NCBI RefSeq assembly: GCF_009677585.1
Contig: NZ_WKYV01000008.1
Coordinates: forward strand, 143,609 to 207,608
Length of the DNA stretch: 64,000 bases
From: Lactonifactor sp. BIOML-A5
GTDB lineage: Bacteria > Bacillota > Clostridia > Lachnospirales > Lachnospiraceae
Direction: 5' to 3'
The notes beneath the pieces were generated by a model. The model saw nothing but the letters and a program-made list of their open reading frames with translations, had not been told where the DNA came from and made no database searches. The position numbers and the translations under genes were made by a program. Shown piece by piece: positions 32,085-40,374 of this stretch (position 1 is the first letter of the stretch; the number at the start of each line of letters is the position of its first letter).

Positions 32085-33263
32085 CTACTCTGCTTTGTAC
32101 TGATATGCTCCGTCTTTTACTTCTACAAACTTAACTTCCTTTACAGCAGCACCTGAGGCGTCAAAAGTAATCTCATCGCCTGTCATTCCGCTGACAGTAA
32201 TCTTTGTCATAGCTTCAATCATATCTGCACTCTCAATGCTTCCAGCCTCTTCCATGGCTGCTTTGAATGTGTATACAGTATCGTAAGCATCTGCAGCAAA
32301 CTGGTCAGGAGTTGCTTTATAGGCTTCATTATAAGCATCCACAAACTTTTTCACATCTGCATCATCAACCGTTGCACAGAATGGGCTGGAGAATACACAT
32401 CCCTCTACTGTGGAAGCATCAGATACTGTATCAAGAACGCCGTCCCATCCGTCAGAACCTAAGAACTGCAGTGTCATCCCCATATCCTTCGCCTGTTTTG
32501 TAATGTAAGTAGCATCCTGATAGTAAGCAGGTACGTAGATGGCTTCCGCATCCGTACCTTTGATTGTGGTCAGCTGTGTATTAAATTCAACATCATTGGT
32601 GTTGAATGCTTCACTGGCTACAATCTCTCCGCCTTTTGCTTTTACTTCTTCTTCAAAAGCTTTCTGAAGACCTGTACTGTATTCATCTGCTGCGTTATAG
32701 ATAACGGCAATCTTTTTCAGTCCCATAGTATCAATCGCGTAATCTGCCATTGCCTTGCCCTGCTCCGGATCTGAGAAGCAGATGCGGAAAGCATTGTCAT
32801 TGGCAATACAGCCCTCTGCAGAACCGGATGGGGTTACCTGCAGAATACCATCCTGGTATGTCTGATCTACAATAGCTATACAGGCACCGCTGGTTACACA
32901 CCCCATAATTGCATTGGCTCCCTTGTCCATAACCGTGTTATACGCCTGAACCGCTTTATCTTCCGAAGCCTCATCATCTGCAAATTCCAGCGCGAATTTG
33001 TAAGTAGTGTCTCCCACTTTCACTCCGCCGGCATCATTAATTTCTTTAATCGCAATCTCAGCTCCCTGCTTAACGCTGGTTCCGTAAGAAGCAGCAGCTC
33101 CAGTTACAGGGCCGATGCCTCCGATTAAGAAGGTCTCTTCTCCTGCGCCTGCCGCCTCAGATCCTTCTGCTTTGTCTTTCTTGTCATCACCACAACCGGC
33201 CATCATAGACACAGCCAATACTGCAGCCACGGAAAAAGCTGCAATTCTTTTCATGTTTTTCAT
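32085..33263 (-). CDS. livK: Branched-chain amino acid ABC transporter binding lipoprotein LivK
   Basis: 392 residues. A lipoprotein signal peptide (KRIAAFSVAAVLAVSMMAGCG) anchors it outside the membrane. The mature protein is a type I periplasmic-binding fold: IGGIGPVTGAAASYGTSVKQGAEIA, ADDEASEDKAVQAYNTVMD, TPSGSAEGC, FRICFSDPEQG and ADAYDTVYTFKAAMEEAG. It presents Leu, Ile, Val or a related amino acid to LivHMGF. The GGAGG site and a good promoter upstream make it the first gene of the operon. True ligand range unknown. Confidence 0.94.
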   Translation of the reverse strand: MKNMKRIAAFSVAAVLAVSMMAGCGDDKKDKAEGSEAAGAGEETFLIGGIGPVTGAAASYGTSVKQGAEIAIKEINDAGGVKVGDTTYKFALEFADDEASEDKAVQAYNTVMDKGANAIMGCVTSGACIAIVDQTYQDGILQVTPSGSAEGCIANDNAFRICFSDPEQGKAMADYAIDTMGLKKIAVIYNAADEYSTGLQKAFEEEVKAKGGEIVASEAFNTNDVEFNTQLTTIKGTDAEAIYVPAYYQDATYITKQAKDMGMTLQFLGSDGWDGVLDTVSDASTVEGCVFSSPFCATVDDADVKKFVDAYNEAYKATPDQFAADAYDTVYTFKAAMEEAGSIESADMIEAMTKITVSGMTGDEITFDASGAAVKEVKFVEVKDGAYQYKAE

Positions 33264-33345
33264 CTCATATCCTCCTTCAATATCACGCTTTCAGATCGAC
33301 TTTATAGGGATAATCTATAAAATCTTTCTTAAAATTCTGATTACT

Positions 33346-33375
33346 ATCATACCCCAATCAGGACATATCTGTCAA
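33346..33375 (-). promoter_or_regulatory. Promoter of the liv operon
   Basis: On the minus strand TTGACA (33370-33375), an 18-base spacer, TATGAT (33346-33351), about 80 bases upstream of livK. Confidence 0.7.
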
Positions 33376-33439
33376 TGGTTTCCTGCTTTATCCAGACAGC
33401 AATTTGAAGGATTGATGCGCTGAAGCATGTAAGTATCTT

Positions 33440-34300
33440 TTATACTTCGCAGTACCCTGCAATCTCATATTCCCCGGGTATCTCGTAAGTCTTATCCGGC
33501 GCTCCCATGACCCACTGAACCTCTCTTGGCCTCCACTGGGAGAGAACTGCCGAGAAGTGAAACATTACAATTCCCTGGTTCAGCTTTCCGTCATGTTCTC
33601 CTGTAAGCTCATCCTCTTTCACTGCCAGAATCATTTGATTATAGTCATAGATAAAACGGTAGGGCTGCCGGTTCAGAAAGGACGGCGCAATACTGGCCCC
33701 ATAGAAGGCTTTCTCCATAGTATCGTCGATCACATCCTCTTCCCAGCCTGATTTCTGCCCCCATTTTTCCAGATATACCAGATCCTCCACGCAGATTTTA
33801 GGAGCCAGGTGCCCTTCTCTTGTGATGACATGTATATCAGAAGGACTCTTAATATCCAGACGTGTTCTGTCCCCCAGAGAGTTCCCGTATCCAAACGCAA
33901 TAATAGCCGCGACATTTTTATCAGAAGAAAGTCCCACAGCCTCCTTAACAGCGTCACTGTCAGTCAGTGTCACCCAGCAGCTGTCCAGCTCCATCTCCGA
34001 CAGCTTCAAAACCAAATCTTCCCCTATGTACCCTGCATTCTGAGCCGCATATGGATGATCCTCGGATAAGATTAAGAGATAATACGGTGCCTTAATCAAA
34101 AAGCCCTTATATCCCGCAACTCCATCCAGAAGCTTCTCCCCCTCCTTCTGCAGCAGCACAAGGTCCACGTCAATGTGGGGAATCAGTCTGGAACCCTTCT
34201 GAAAATGTTCCCGGATATCTTCCATCTGCTTCTCAGACAAATCCCAGTCCTTAAAATCTCTGATTGACATTCTCTTTTCCATTAAATTGTAGTAATCCAT
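33440..34300 (-). CDS. Nitroreductase-fold protein (TM1586-like)
   Basis: 286 residues. The start MDYYNLMEKRMSIRDFK shows the RxSxRxF-like FMN-phosphate motif of nitroreductases. The protein is longer than ordinary nitroreductases (about 200) and looks like two half-domains: APYYLLILSEDHPYAAQNAGYIGEDLVLKLSEMELDSCWVTL in the first, then FYGASIAPSFLNRQPYRFIYD in the second. This matches the TM1586 nitroreductase family common in Clostridia, usually FMN-dependent with unknown substrate. AGGAGG precedes the ATG. Its promoter overlaps the end of rpoN. No redox partner adjoins it. Confidence 0.82.
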   Translation of the reverse strand: MDYYNLMEKRMSIRDFKDWDLSEKQMEDIREHFQKGSRLIPHIDVDLVLLQKEGEKLLDGVAGYKGFLIKAPYYLLILSEDHPYAAQNAGYIGEDLVLKLSEMELDSCWVTLTDSDAVKEAVGLSSDKNVAAIIAFGYGNSLGDRTRLDIKSPSDIHVITREGHLAPKICVEDLVYLEKWGQKSGWEEDVIDDTMEKAFYGASIAPSFLNRQPYRFIYDYNQMILAVKEDELTGEHDGKLNQGIVMFHFSAVLSQWRPREVQWVMGAPDKTYEIPGEYEIAGYCEV

Positions 34301-34356
34301 GGTTAACCTCCTGTGATTATATATTTGCTAACTTTACCCTTTAACTCCATATTGTT

Positions 34357-34385
34357 ATCTTAATGCAGCGCTGTAGGATTGTCAA
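34357..34385 (-). promoter_or_regulatory. Promoter of the nitroreductase gene, overlapping the rpoN stop
   Basis: On the minus strand TTGACA (34380-34385), 17 bases, TAAGAT (34357-34362). The -35 hexamer contains the stop codon of rpoN. Confidence 0.65.
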
Positions 34386-35725
34386 TTCACATACGCCCTC
34401 TGCCTGGAATCCAGGATTCCAAGCTCCGCCCTGTATTTCGCCACCGTCCTCCTGGAAATATCCGTCCCCTCCGCCTTCAGAATCTCCGCGATCCTGGAAT
34501 CACTGAGGGTCTCTTCACTTTTTTCCTTTCCAATGAGCTGTGCGATCCGGTTTTTCACCCCATCCGCAGACATTTCCCCGGTTCCCTCTTTCGTCCCAAC
34601 AGCTCCGGTAAATAAATCCTTCATAAGAACTACATTCCTATACTGAAGATACTTGCCCTTTACAGCTCTGCTCACCGTAGACACATGCATATCTACCTTT
34701 TTGGCCACTTCTGACATACTCATCGGCTGAAGCTGCCCGCGGTTCTCAAAGTAATCCTTCTGCAGTTCCAAAATCGCCTCTACAATGCGGATGATGGTAC
34801 TCCGTCTCTGCTCCACGCAGTTCACAATGAACCTGGCCCGTTCCAGTTTCTCCTTAAAATAAGCTGCCAGTTCCGGATCTTCTGCCTCCCGCATCATACG
34901 TATATAATAATCATTATACCTGTATTCCCCCATCCAGCCGTCGTTCAGCTGAATCTCCCACTGGTTATGCTGGCGGGTAATAATTACATCCGGGATGATA
35001 TATTCCGGTGACTCTCTCTGGACATTCATCAAAGGCCGGGGATTCAGCCCTCCTATGACATGAATGTATTTTTTCACTTCGGCAGTGGTCAGTTTCAGTT
35101 TCCTGGACACTTCCCCAATGTGCCCTTTCATAATCTCCGGCATATAATCCCTGATGATGGCAGACAGATTTCCGTCGTCCAATCCCTCCGCCTCTATCTG
35201 CTTCAGAAGGCACTCACCGATGTCCCTGGAAAATACCCCTGCAGGTTCCAGATTTTTTAATTCCCTGAGACATGCCTTCACTGACTCTATGCCGAATCCT
35301 GAAGCGTCAGCTATCTCCTGAGGTTCATATGGAAAAAACCCGTCCTCATCCAGACATTCTGTGAGATACTGTATGAGCTTCCACTCTCCTGCTGTATACT
35401 TCTTTTTGTCCATCTGCATAAGCAGCATACTTTTTAATTCGTCCGCCGGTTTTGCTGCTATATCATTCTTCCGCTGAATCTCTTCCTCTTCCCATTCCAT
35501 ATAGTGATCCTTATAGGATATCCCTTTTTCATAGAGCTGTTCAACATTGGTCAGCATCTCTTCCTCTTTGTTGGATACACAATCCAGAATCGGGTTCTCC
35601 AGATATTCATTGGTAAGGAATTCATCCAGCTCCTGGTTCGTATAGGCCAGGATATTCAGCGATTGTACCTGATTTGCTGACAGAGTCTGGCTTTGTACCA
35701 CTTCTAACTTATTGCCCAATTTCAT
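34382..35725 (-). CDS. rpoN: RNA polymerase sigma-54 factor
   Basis: 447 residues. Region I is present (Gln-rich QSQTLSANQVQSLNILAYTNQELDEFL), followed by an acidic linker, the core-binding domain, and an HTH with MSVSKVDMHVSTVSRAVKGKYLQYRN-type sequence near residue 345. The C-terminal RpoN box reads RRTVAKYR (about 425-432), which reads the -24 element. Sigma-54 requires an AAA+ activator, and none is encoded in the window, nor was a clear -24/-12 promoter found here. The gene is monocistronic. In gut Clostridia sigma-54 often drives amino-acid and sugar catabolic operons. Confidence 0.95.
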   Translation of the reverse strand: MKLGNKLEVVQSQTLSANQVQSLNILAYTNQELDEFLTNEYLENPILDCVSNKEEEMLTNVEQLYEKGISYKDHYMEWEEEEIQRKNDIAAKPADELKSMLLMQMDKKKYTAGEWKLIQYLTECLDEDGFFPYEPQEIADASGFGIESVKACLRELKNLEPAGVFSRDIGECLLKQIEAEGLDDGNLSAIIRDYMPEIMKGHIGEVSRKLKLTTAEVKKYIHVIGGLNPRPLMNVQRESPEYIIPDVIITRQHNQWEIQLNDGWMGEYRYNDYYIRMMREAEDPELAAYFKEKLERARFIVNCVEQRRSTIIRIVEAILELQKDYFENRGQLQPMSMSEVAKKVDMHVSTVSRAVKGKYLQYRNVVLMKDLFTGAVGTKEGTGEMSADGVKNRIAQLIGKEKSEETLSDSRIAEILKAEGTDISRRTVAKYRAELGILDSRQRAYVN

Positions 35726-35904
35726 ATGTATTACCTTCTCTTAGAATCTTCTGCCCTTTCTGCTATAATTTTACATAATTCGATTATATCCAATTCCAGT
35801 CCTTTCGTCCAGCACAGTGTATATATAATTTGCAAAAGTAGATTTGCTTTCATAAATATGATAAAATCATAGCGACAAACAAACTTAGGGAGGGATCTGG
35901 AATA

Positions 35905-36021
35905 ATGAAGAATATTCTTGTGATACAGGGCGGCTGCGGGGATACCAATGGGAAGCCGCAAATCGCTCAAACAAATCATCTGCAGGAAGCATATGAATTC
36001 GGAAAGCATCTATATAAATGA
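35905..36021 (+). pseudogene. Remnant of a flavodoxin-like NAD(P)H oxidoreductase gene
   Basis: A short plus-strand frame with an AGGGAGGG site upstream encodes 38 residues starting MKNILVIQGG and running into an NGxxxQ-like segment, as in the N-termini of flavodoxin-fold NAD(P)H:quinone/FMN reductases (normally about 170-250 residues). It stops after the first helix and what follows is a terminator hairpin, so it is probably a truncated gene. A genuine small protein is possible but less likely. The similarity is by eye only. Confidence 0.45.
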
Positions 36022-36027
36022 TATATG

Positions 36028-36058
36028 AAAAAAGCCTGCTCTCAGCACAAGAGCAGAC
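36028..36058 (-). terminator. Terminator of the AraC-type regulator gene
   Basis: On the minus strand GTCTGCTC and GAGCAGGC pair (one G-U) around TTGTGCTGA and end in TTTTTT, four bases past the regulator stop. It may also act on the plus-strand remnant. Confidence 0.75.
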
Positions 36059-36061
36059 ATT

Positions 36062-36913
36062 TTATATTACGATTTCCTTCATTTCTCTGTATTTTTTTGG
36101 AGTGATGCCAAAAGACAGCTTAAACTCCCGGGCAAAATAATTGGGATCTTCGTATCCCACCTGATACCCGATTCCGCTGATGTAATCATCTGTCTCCAGA
36201 AGAAGCCGGGCAGCCATAATCATTCGGATTTCCCGCAGATACTGTTTGGGGGATTTCCCCAGCTGATCTTTAAATAGCTGACGGAACCGTGATTTGCTTA
36301 ATCTTGCAATCTCCGCCATACTTTCCAGTGTATACCTCTCGGAAGGGTGGACGGCGATATAGTCTAGTACCAACCGAATTCTGGTATCCACATTCTCATA
36401 GTTCTTTATCAGGCCCTCATTGATATTAGCGGCAATCCTGCCAATGTCTCTGTCCGCAGGCCAGTCCGGGTTGTGAGAGCACAAACTGGCAATCAGCAGA
36501 TTCATATAACCTTTTATGAAAAAAATGTTTGTATGAGATTTTTTATTACTCCAATTATAGATGTGTGAAAAATACAGTTTTTCATTCTCACTGTCTGTCA
36601 CCCTGGGGATCCCAAAGTAATCTTCCAGCACGTCGCCCCCTTCATAGTACACAGAAGTCATAAAACGGATATCTATGATAGAAAATTTGCTGCTGGCCGC
36701 ACTGTAGCTGAATCCGCATCCTCTGGGTATATATACAATCTGATCTTTATAGACTTTTACTTTTTCCTTATTTATGCGAAGCTCCGCCTCTCCATCCTCA
36801 ACATACCAGAACATGCTGTAGGGTATCATACGCCGGGAACCAATCCACTCCCTGCTGAATACAAACTTATGAATGGACAAAAAGTAAAACCTTATATTGT
36901 CAATTGTATTCAT
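36062..36913 (-). CDS. AraC family transcriptional regulator
   Basis: 283 residues. The N-terminal half is a cupin-like sensor (DGEAELRINKEKVKVYKDQIVYIPRGCGFSY), which usually binds a sugar or small effector. The C-terminal 100 residues hold two helix-turn-helix motifs: YTLESMAEIARLSKSRFRQLFKDQLGKSPKQYLREIRM and the second with ISGIGYQVGYEDPNYFAREFKLSFGITPKKYRE. A GGAGAGGAG-type site precedes the ATG. It stands alone, 300 bases from the end of the nucleoside-type operon; control of that operon is possible but unsupported, as the UTRA regulator is a better candidate. Confidence 0.92.
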   Translation of the reverse strand: MNTIDNIRFYFLSIHKFVFSREWIGSRRMIPYSMFWYVEDGEAELRINKEKVKVYKDQIVYIPRGCGFSYSAASSKFSIIDIRFMTSVYYEGGDVLEDYFGIPRVTDSENEKLYFSHIYNWSNKKSHTNIFFIKGYMNLLIASLCSHNPDWPADRDIGRIAANINEGLIKNYENVDTRIRLVLDYIAVHPSERYTLESMAEIARLSKSRFRQLFKDQLGKSPKQYLREIRMIMAARLLLETDDYISGIGYQVGYEDPNYFAREFKLSFGITPKKYREMKEIVI

Positions 36914-37011
36914 TTTTTACGGCTCCTCTCCATCCTTATGAAAAGGATTATATCAAATTACGCCACAATTGTAGAGATTATAGCCGCAATTTCGTCACTT
37001 TATGCTATTTT

Positions 37012-37041
37012 TTGACACCTCTTCTCTATTTTATTTATAAA
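37012..37041 (+). promoter_or_regulatory. Strong plus-strand promoter with no gene downstream
   Basis: TTGACA (37012-37017), 18 bases, TATAAA (37036-37041). No plus-strand gene follows; the next feature is a bidirectional terminator at 37171-37207, so a transcript of about 160 nt is predicted. See the candidate RNA. Confidence 0.5.
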
Positions 37042-37047
37042 CCTTCC

Positions 37048-37207
37048 TTTATAATATACATATGCCCCTATCCGTGGGATAACTATATGCTTTTGCAGGC
37101 TGCACTCCTCACCAGAAAGTCCTATATGCTTTCAATCCTTTAGCCTGTCAGCAGGTTATTGCTGCGGATAAAAAGACACTGCCGGATGTGCTCCGGCAGT
37201 GTCTTTT
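37048..37207 (+). ncRNA. Candidate small RNA between promoter and terminator
   Basis: The segment between a -35/-10 pair and a strong terminator has no reading frame longer than a few codons and contains several short inverted repeats (for example CCTGTCAGCAGG). It could be a regulatory RNA. The call rests only on promoter and terminator placement, and no known RNA family was recognised. Confidence 0.3.
37171..37207. terminator. Strong bidirectional terminator ending the nucleoside-type operon
   Basis: AAAAGACACTGCCGGA pairs with TCCGGCAGTGTCTTTT around TGTGC, with A and T runs on both sides. It lies immediately past the VOC gene stop at 37209 on the minus strand. Confidence 0.9.
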
Positions 37208-37208
37208 T

Positions 37209-37679
37209 CTACTTTTCTTTTATATTCGGCAGCAATCGGTTATCCGGAGATAACTTTAGAAAGGGAGCATATGCCACTTCCCAGGGATACCCGTCAGGAT
37301 CCAGAAAATACCCTGAATACCCCTCATATCCCCCCCAGTCCTTCCACTGAGGTACCTGGTGGCTTTTTCCGCCTGCTTCTACGGCCCGGTTAAACAATGC
37401 ATCAACTTCCTCCGGGCTGGCGCCGTTGAGCGCCAGTGTAAATCCGTGGTACTCCTGCTTGGGGCTCACGGGAAGAAGGGCGTCATTGGCCAGAAAGTCA
37501 TAGGGTACAAGGCCTATGGCAATGTTGCTTGTAACCATAAAGGTACACATCCCGGGATCCGAATCCGGGGATAATTCCCATCCAAGGGCCTCATAAAACT
37601 TTACTGAGCGATCCACGTCCTCTACCCCCAGAGTAATAATAGAAATGCTCTGTGCTTTATAGCTGTCTGCTTTTCCCAA
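37209..37679 (-). CDS. VOC superfamily (glyoxalase/bleomycin-resistance-like) protein
   Basis: 156 residues beginning with TTG at 37679; AGGAGGTAAGGAG lies just before it and no other start fits. It has two beta-alpha-beta-beta-beta modules: SIITLGVEDVDRSVKFYEALGWEL and FTLALNGASPEEVDALFNRAVEAGG, ending in GYSGYFLDPDGYPWEVAY, where the last Glu is the usual metal ligand. VOC proteins include glyoxalase, epimerases, extradiol dioxygenases and resistance proteins. It follows the TrpA-like gene by 15 bases and is the last gene before the terminator, so it probably serves the same pathway, for example as an isomerase or lyase on an intermediate. The exact reaction is unknown. Confidence 0.85.
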   Translation of the reverse strand: MGKADSYKAQSISIITLGVEDVDRSVKFYEALGWELSPDSDPGMCTFMVTSNIAIGLVPYDFLANDALLPVSPKQEYHGFTLALNGASPEEVDALFNRAVEAGGKSHQVPQWKDWGGYEGYSGYFLDPDGYPWEVAYAPFLKLSPDNRLLPNIKEK

Positions 37680-37694
37680 TCTCTCCTTACCTCC

Positions 37695-38408
37695 TCAGCA
37701 TTGTTCTGCAAATTTTCTTATCATTTCCTTCATAGCAGGAATATCTTCATGAAGCTTTAGGATGGTGCTTCCCACGAATGCCGCGTCCCCTCCGGCTTCT
37801 TTCACCATACGCACATCCTCCGGTGCATGCACGCCCACTCCGCAGTAGATGGGGCGTTCGATTCCGCAGGCACGCAGATGGGCAATACAAGCTTTTAGAT
37901 CCGGGTACTGAGGATTCACCTCTTTGGTTGGCTTAGCCTGCATGTAGACGAAGCCATTGGACTGCTTTGCCATCTCGATTTCCTCAGGCAGCATCTGGTA
38001 CTGTACGTAGCATGACACTCTCAGACCGGCGGCAATGATCTGGTCTTTGATCCGATTGTCCTTCAGGCCTACCAGAAGAATATCTTTAAAATCATTCTCC
38101 AGGCAGAAGCTGATAAATCTTTCCGTGCCAATCTCTTCCACGGTATTTTCATAGGCCAGAACCAGCAGTTTAATATCCGGAAGTCTTTTTTTCACGGCCA
38201 CCATACTCTCCATATATTTGTCGTAATCATCACAGGCTTCCAGCGCCTTTGCCATTCTTCCTGCAATATATTCTCCTTCCAGGTATGGATCCCTGGAGGG
38301 AAAGTCAATTTCTATCATTGTACACCCTGCATCGGCGTATTCGATTGCCATCTCATAGCTGCTCTCAATTGTGGGATAGCCGTTGGATAAATAACATATG
38401 ATTTCCAT
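37695..38408 (-). CDS. Orphan TrpA-like TIM-barrel protein
   Basis: 237 residues, slightly shorter than TrpA (about 265). The N-terminal block MIEIDFPSRDPYLEG aligns without gaps to the TrpA segment around LELGVPFSDPLADG: Glu33 matches catalytic Glu49, Asp40 matches Asp56, and Glu44 replaces catalytic Asp60. The C-terminal phosphate site is kept as GVGVHAPEDV and GGDAAFVGST. TrpA performs a retro-aldol release of glyceraldehyde 3-phosphate. There is no trpB or other trp gene nearby; neighbours are an alcohol dehydrogenase, BtpA, a phosphorylase and a kinase. I infer a lyase or isomerase for a phosphorylated intermediate of the operon pathway rather than tryptophan synthesis. Confidence 0.85.
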   Translation of the reverse strand: MEIICYLSNGYPTIESSYEMAIEYADAGCTMIEIDFPSRDPYLEGEYIAGRMAKALEACDDYDKYMESMVAVKKRLPDIKLLVLAYENTVEEIGTERFISFCLENDFKDILLVGLKDNRIKDQIIAAGLRVSCYVQYQMLPEEIEMAKQSNGFVYMQAKPTKEVNPQYPDLKACIAHLRACGIERPIYCGVGVHAPEDVRMVKEAGGDAAFVGSTILKLHEDIPAMKEMIRKFAEQC

Positions 38409-38411
38409 GAT

Positions 38412-39560
38412 TTATTCTCCTTTATATGCTTTCTGGAATAATGCTTTAAACTGATCCAACTCCGGTATGACGGGATTGGTTTTTGTACAGCCGTCAGCTT
38501 TCGCTGCCTTTGCCATTTCCTCTAAAAGCTCATTATATTTTTCTTCTTCTTTAATAATCTCCTGAAAAGATGCCGGAATATGTAATTTTCCGTTCAGTTC
38601 CCGGATCATCGCTGCCAGCTCCTCTCCCCCTGCCTTCTCAGCCAGGGAACGATAAATGCCGGCTGCCCTCTCATCCTGACTGTTAAACTCTATAATGTAG
38701 GGAAGAAGCATGGCGTCCCCCAGACCGTGAGGTACGTGGAAATATCCTCCCAGCGTATGGGCCATAGAATGAACGATTCCTAGAGATACATTTGTAAAGG
38801 CAAGACCGGCAGCCATAGAAGCATTCAGCATCTTTTCTCTTATCTCCAGATCTCCCCCGTTTGCATATGCCTGGGGCAGATACTCCATAATATCCAGAGC
38901 TGCCTGAAGGGCCAGAGTGTCGCCAATATAGTTTGCCCTTGTAGAAACCAGTGCCTCTATAGCATGTGTCAGGGCGTCCATTCCTGTCTCTGCGGTAATG
39001 CGGGCAGGCATTGACAGGGTTACCTCCGGGTCACAGATAGCAATGTCAGGCATCATCTCCATATTGCCAATGCCGTGCTTCATTCCTGTCTCTGTGTCAG
39101 AGATTACCACTGACCGGGATACTTCGCTGGCGGTTCCTGCTGTGGATGGAATGCAGCAGAAGTGTGCTTTCTCTCTCAGCTTTGGAAACGGTACGGCCTG
39201 TAATACATCCTCCAGTGTCTCCAGCTCCGGATGTTCATAGTAGATCCACATCGTCTTGCCGGCGTCCATGACAGAGCCTCCGCCCAGAGCAACAATCAAG
39301 TCAGGCCGGAACGCAAGCATCTCCTTTGCCCCCCGCTTTACAGTGGCAAAGGAGGGATCCGGCTCCACACCCTCGATTACTGCAACCTCTGCGCCGCTGC
39401 TCTTAAACATATCCCTTACTTTATCCAGCATACCGCTTTTTACCATGCTGGATCCTCCCAGAACAATTACTACTCTTTTATACTCCAGAGATTTTATGTG
39501 TTCCAGGCAGCCCTTTCCAAATAACAGCTGGCTGCCTGCCAGTTTCATAGGTCTCATCAT
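38412..39560 (-). CDS. Iron-dependent alcohol dehydrogenase
   Basis: 382 residues of the class III metal-dependent type. The dinucleotide site is IVALGGGSVMDAGKTMWIYYEHPE (about 88-111), GTASEVSRSVVI follows, and metal ligands lie in TGMDALTHAIEA and HSMAHTLGGYFHVPHG (His side chains near 260-280). The fold and several segments are close to the C-terminal half of AdhE in this window. It interconverts an aldehyde and alcohol with NAD(P)H. Between BtpA and the TrpA-like barrel it probably reduces an aldehyde made by one of them, or oxidises a polyol. Substrate unknown. Confidence 0.92.
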   Translation of the reverse strand: MMRPMKLAGSQLLFGKGCLEHIKSLEYKRVVIVLGGSSMVKSGMLDKVRDMFKSSGAEVAVIEGVEPDPSFATVKRGAKEMLAFRPDLIVALGGGSVMDAGKTMWIYYEHPELETLEDVLQAVPFPKLREKAHFCCIPSTAGTASEVSRSVVISDTETGMKHGIGNMEMMPDIAICDPEVTLSMPARITAETGMDALTHAIEALVSTRANYIGDTLALQAALDIMEYLPQAYANGGDLEIREKMLNASMAAGLAFTNVSLGIVHSMAHTLGGYFHVPHGLGDAMLLPYIIEFNSQDERAAGIYRSLAEKAGGEELAAMIRELNGKLHIPASFQEIIKEEEKYNELLEEMAKAAKADGCTKTNPVIPELDQFKALFQKAYKGE

Positions 39561-39577
39561 AATTTTTTTCCTCCTCT

Positions 39578-40372
39578 TTATTCTTCCATTCCCTGCATAA
39601 CTTCACGGACCAGTTCATAGTCAATGGGATTCGTCAGAATTCCGTCCTTTTTCAGGCTGGATCCTATGATACCGCCGTCTGCCACATGCATCTGCTCCCC
39701 GATATTCGAAGCCTTTACGCCGCTCCCTGCAAATACAGGAAGATGCACTACTTTTTTTACTCTTGCTATCATATCAATTGGGGTTTCCACGCCAATCTCA
39801 CTTCCCGTCACAATGATACCGTCCGCTCCGTTTGCCTCTGCCTCCCTTGCAGACTGTTCCACTGTAATATGGGGAAGAAGCATATGGGCGTGTTTTACCT
39901 GTACGTCCGCGAGAATCCTTACGTGCTCCAGGCCCAGCTGCTTTCTGTACTCCACACATTCTCTGGCGCAGGGTGCGATCACTCCGTCGGTGAACAATAC
40001 GGTATCCACAAATACCGGGACGCGGATAAACTGTGCCCCTGTAATCCCCGCAATGGCCAGGGAAGCCTTGCAGTCGTTAAATGCCGCATCGATCCCCACA
40101 GGAATACGGATTGCGTCCTTTACCGCTGCAGCAGCAGCGGACAGCGCGGCCACCTGGGCGGTATTCAGCATAGCTTTAAAAGGAGTATCTCCCATATTTT
40201 CTACAATCACAGCGTCTACTCCGGCTTTTTCCAGGGTAACGGCATCCTCCACTGCACGGCGGATGATCCCCTGGTAGTCCCCGTCAAACCCCGGGGTCCC
40301 GGGCAGGGGAAGACAGTGTACCATGCCGATAATTGTCTTTGCCTCTGTTGTAAATAATCCTGCTTTATTCAT
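39578..40372 (-). CDS. BtpA/SgcQ family TIM-barrel protein
   Basis: 264 residues. The family start IIGMVHCLPLPGTPGF is present, then DAVIVENMGDTPF, GIDAAFNDCKASLAIA, FIRVPVFVDT, ILADVQVKHAHML, GADGIIVTGSEIGVETP and PVFAGSGVKASNI. BtpA was named for a photosystem-biogenesis protein, but most bacterial relatives such as SgcQ lie in sugar or nucleoside operons and are thought to be enzymes of unknown reaction. Here it starts 2 bases after the phosphorylase gene, so coupling is tight. It may bind a sugar phosphate through the GSGV-type loop. Function inferred only. Confidence 0.9.
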   Translation of the reverse strand: MNKAGLFTTEAKTIIGMVHCLPLPGTPGFDGDYQGIIRRAVEDAVTLEKAGVDAVIVENMGDTPFKAMLNTAQVAALSAAAAAVKDAIRIPVGIDAAFNDCKASLAIAGITGAQFIRVPVFVDTVLFTDGVIAPCARECVEYRKQLGLEHVRILADVQVKHAHMLLPHITVEQSAREAEANGADGIIVTGSEIGVETPIDMIARVKKVVHLPVFAGSGVKASNIGEQMHVADGGIIGSSLKKDGILTNPIDYELVREVMQGMEE

Positions 40373-40374
40373 AA

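Noticed and set aside
34382..35725. Sigma-54 promoters for operons in this window
   Set aside because: Looked for TGGCAC-N5-TTGC on both strands near operon starts and saw no convincing match; the visible promoters are sigma-A type.
35731..36009. Minus-strand 92-codon frame immediately upstream of rpoN
   Set aside because: No start with ribosome binding site, mixed composition, and it overlaps the likely rpoN promoter region.
37695..38408. TrpA-like gene as part of tryptophan synthesis
   Set aside because: No other trp gene is nearby, it sits inside a nucleoside-type operon, and the catalytic Asp60 position is Glu.
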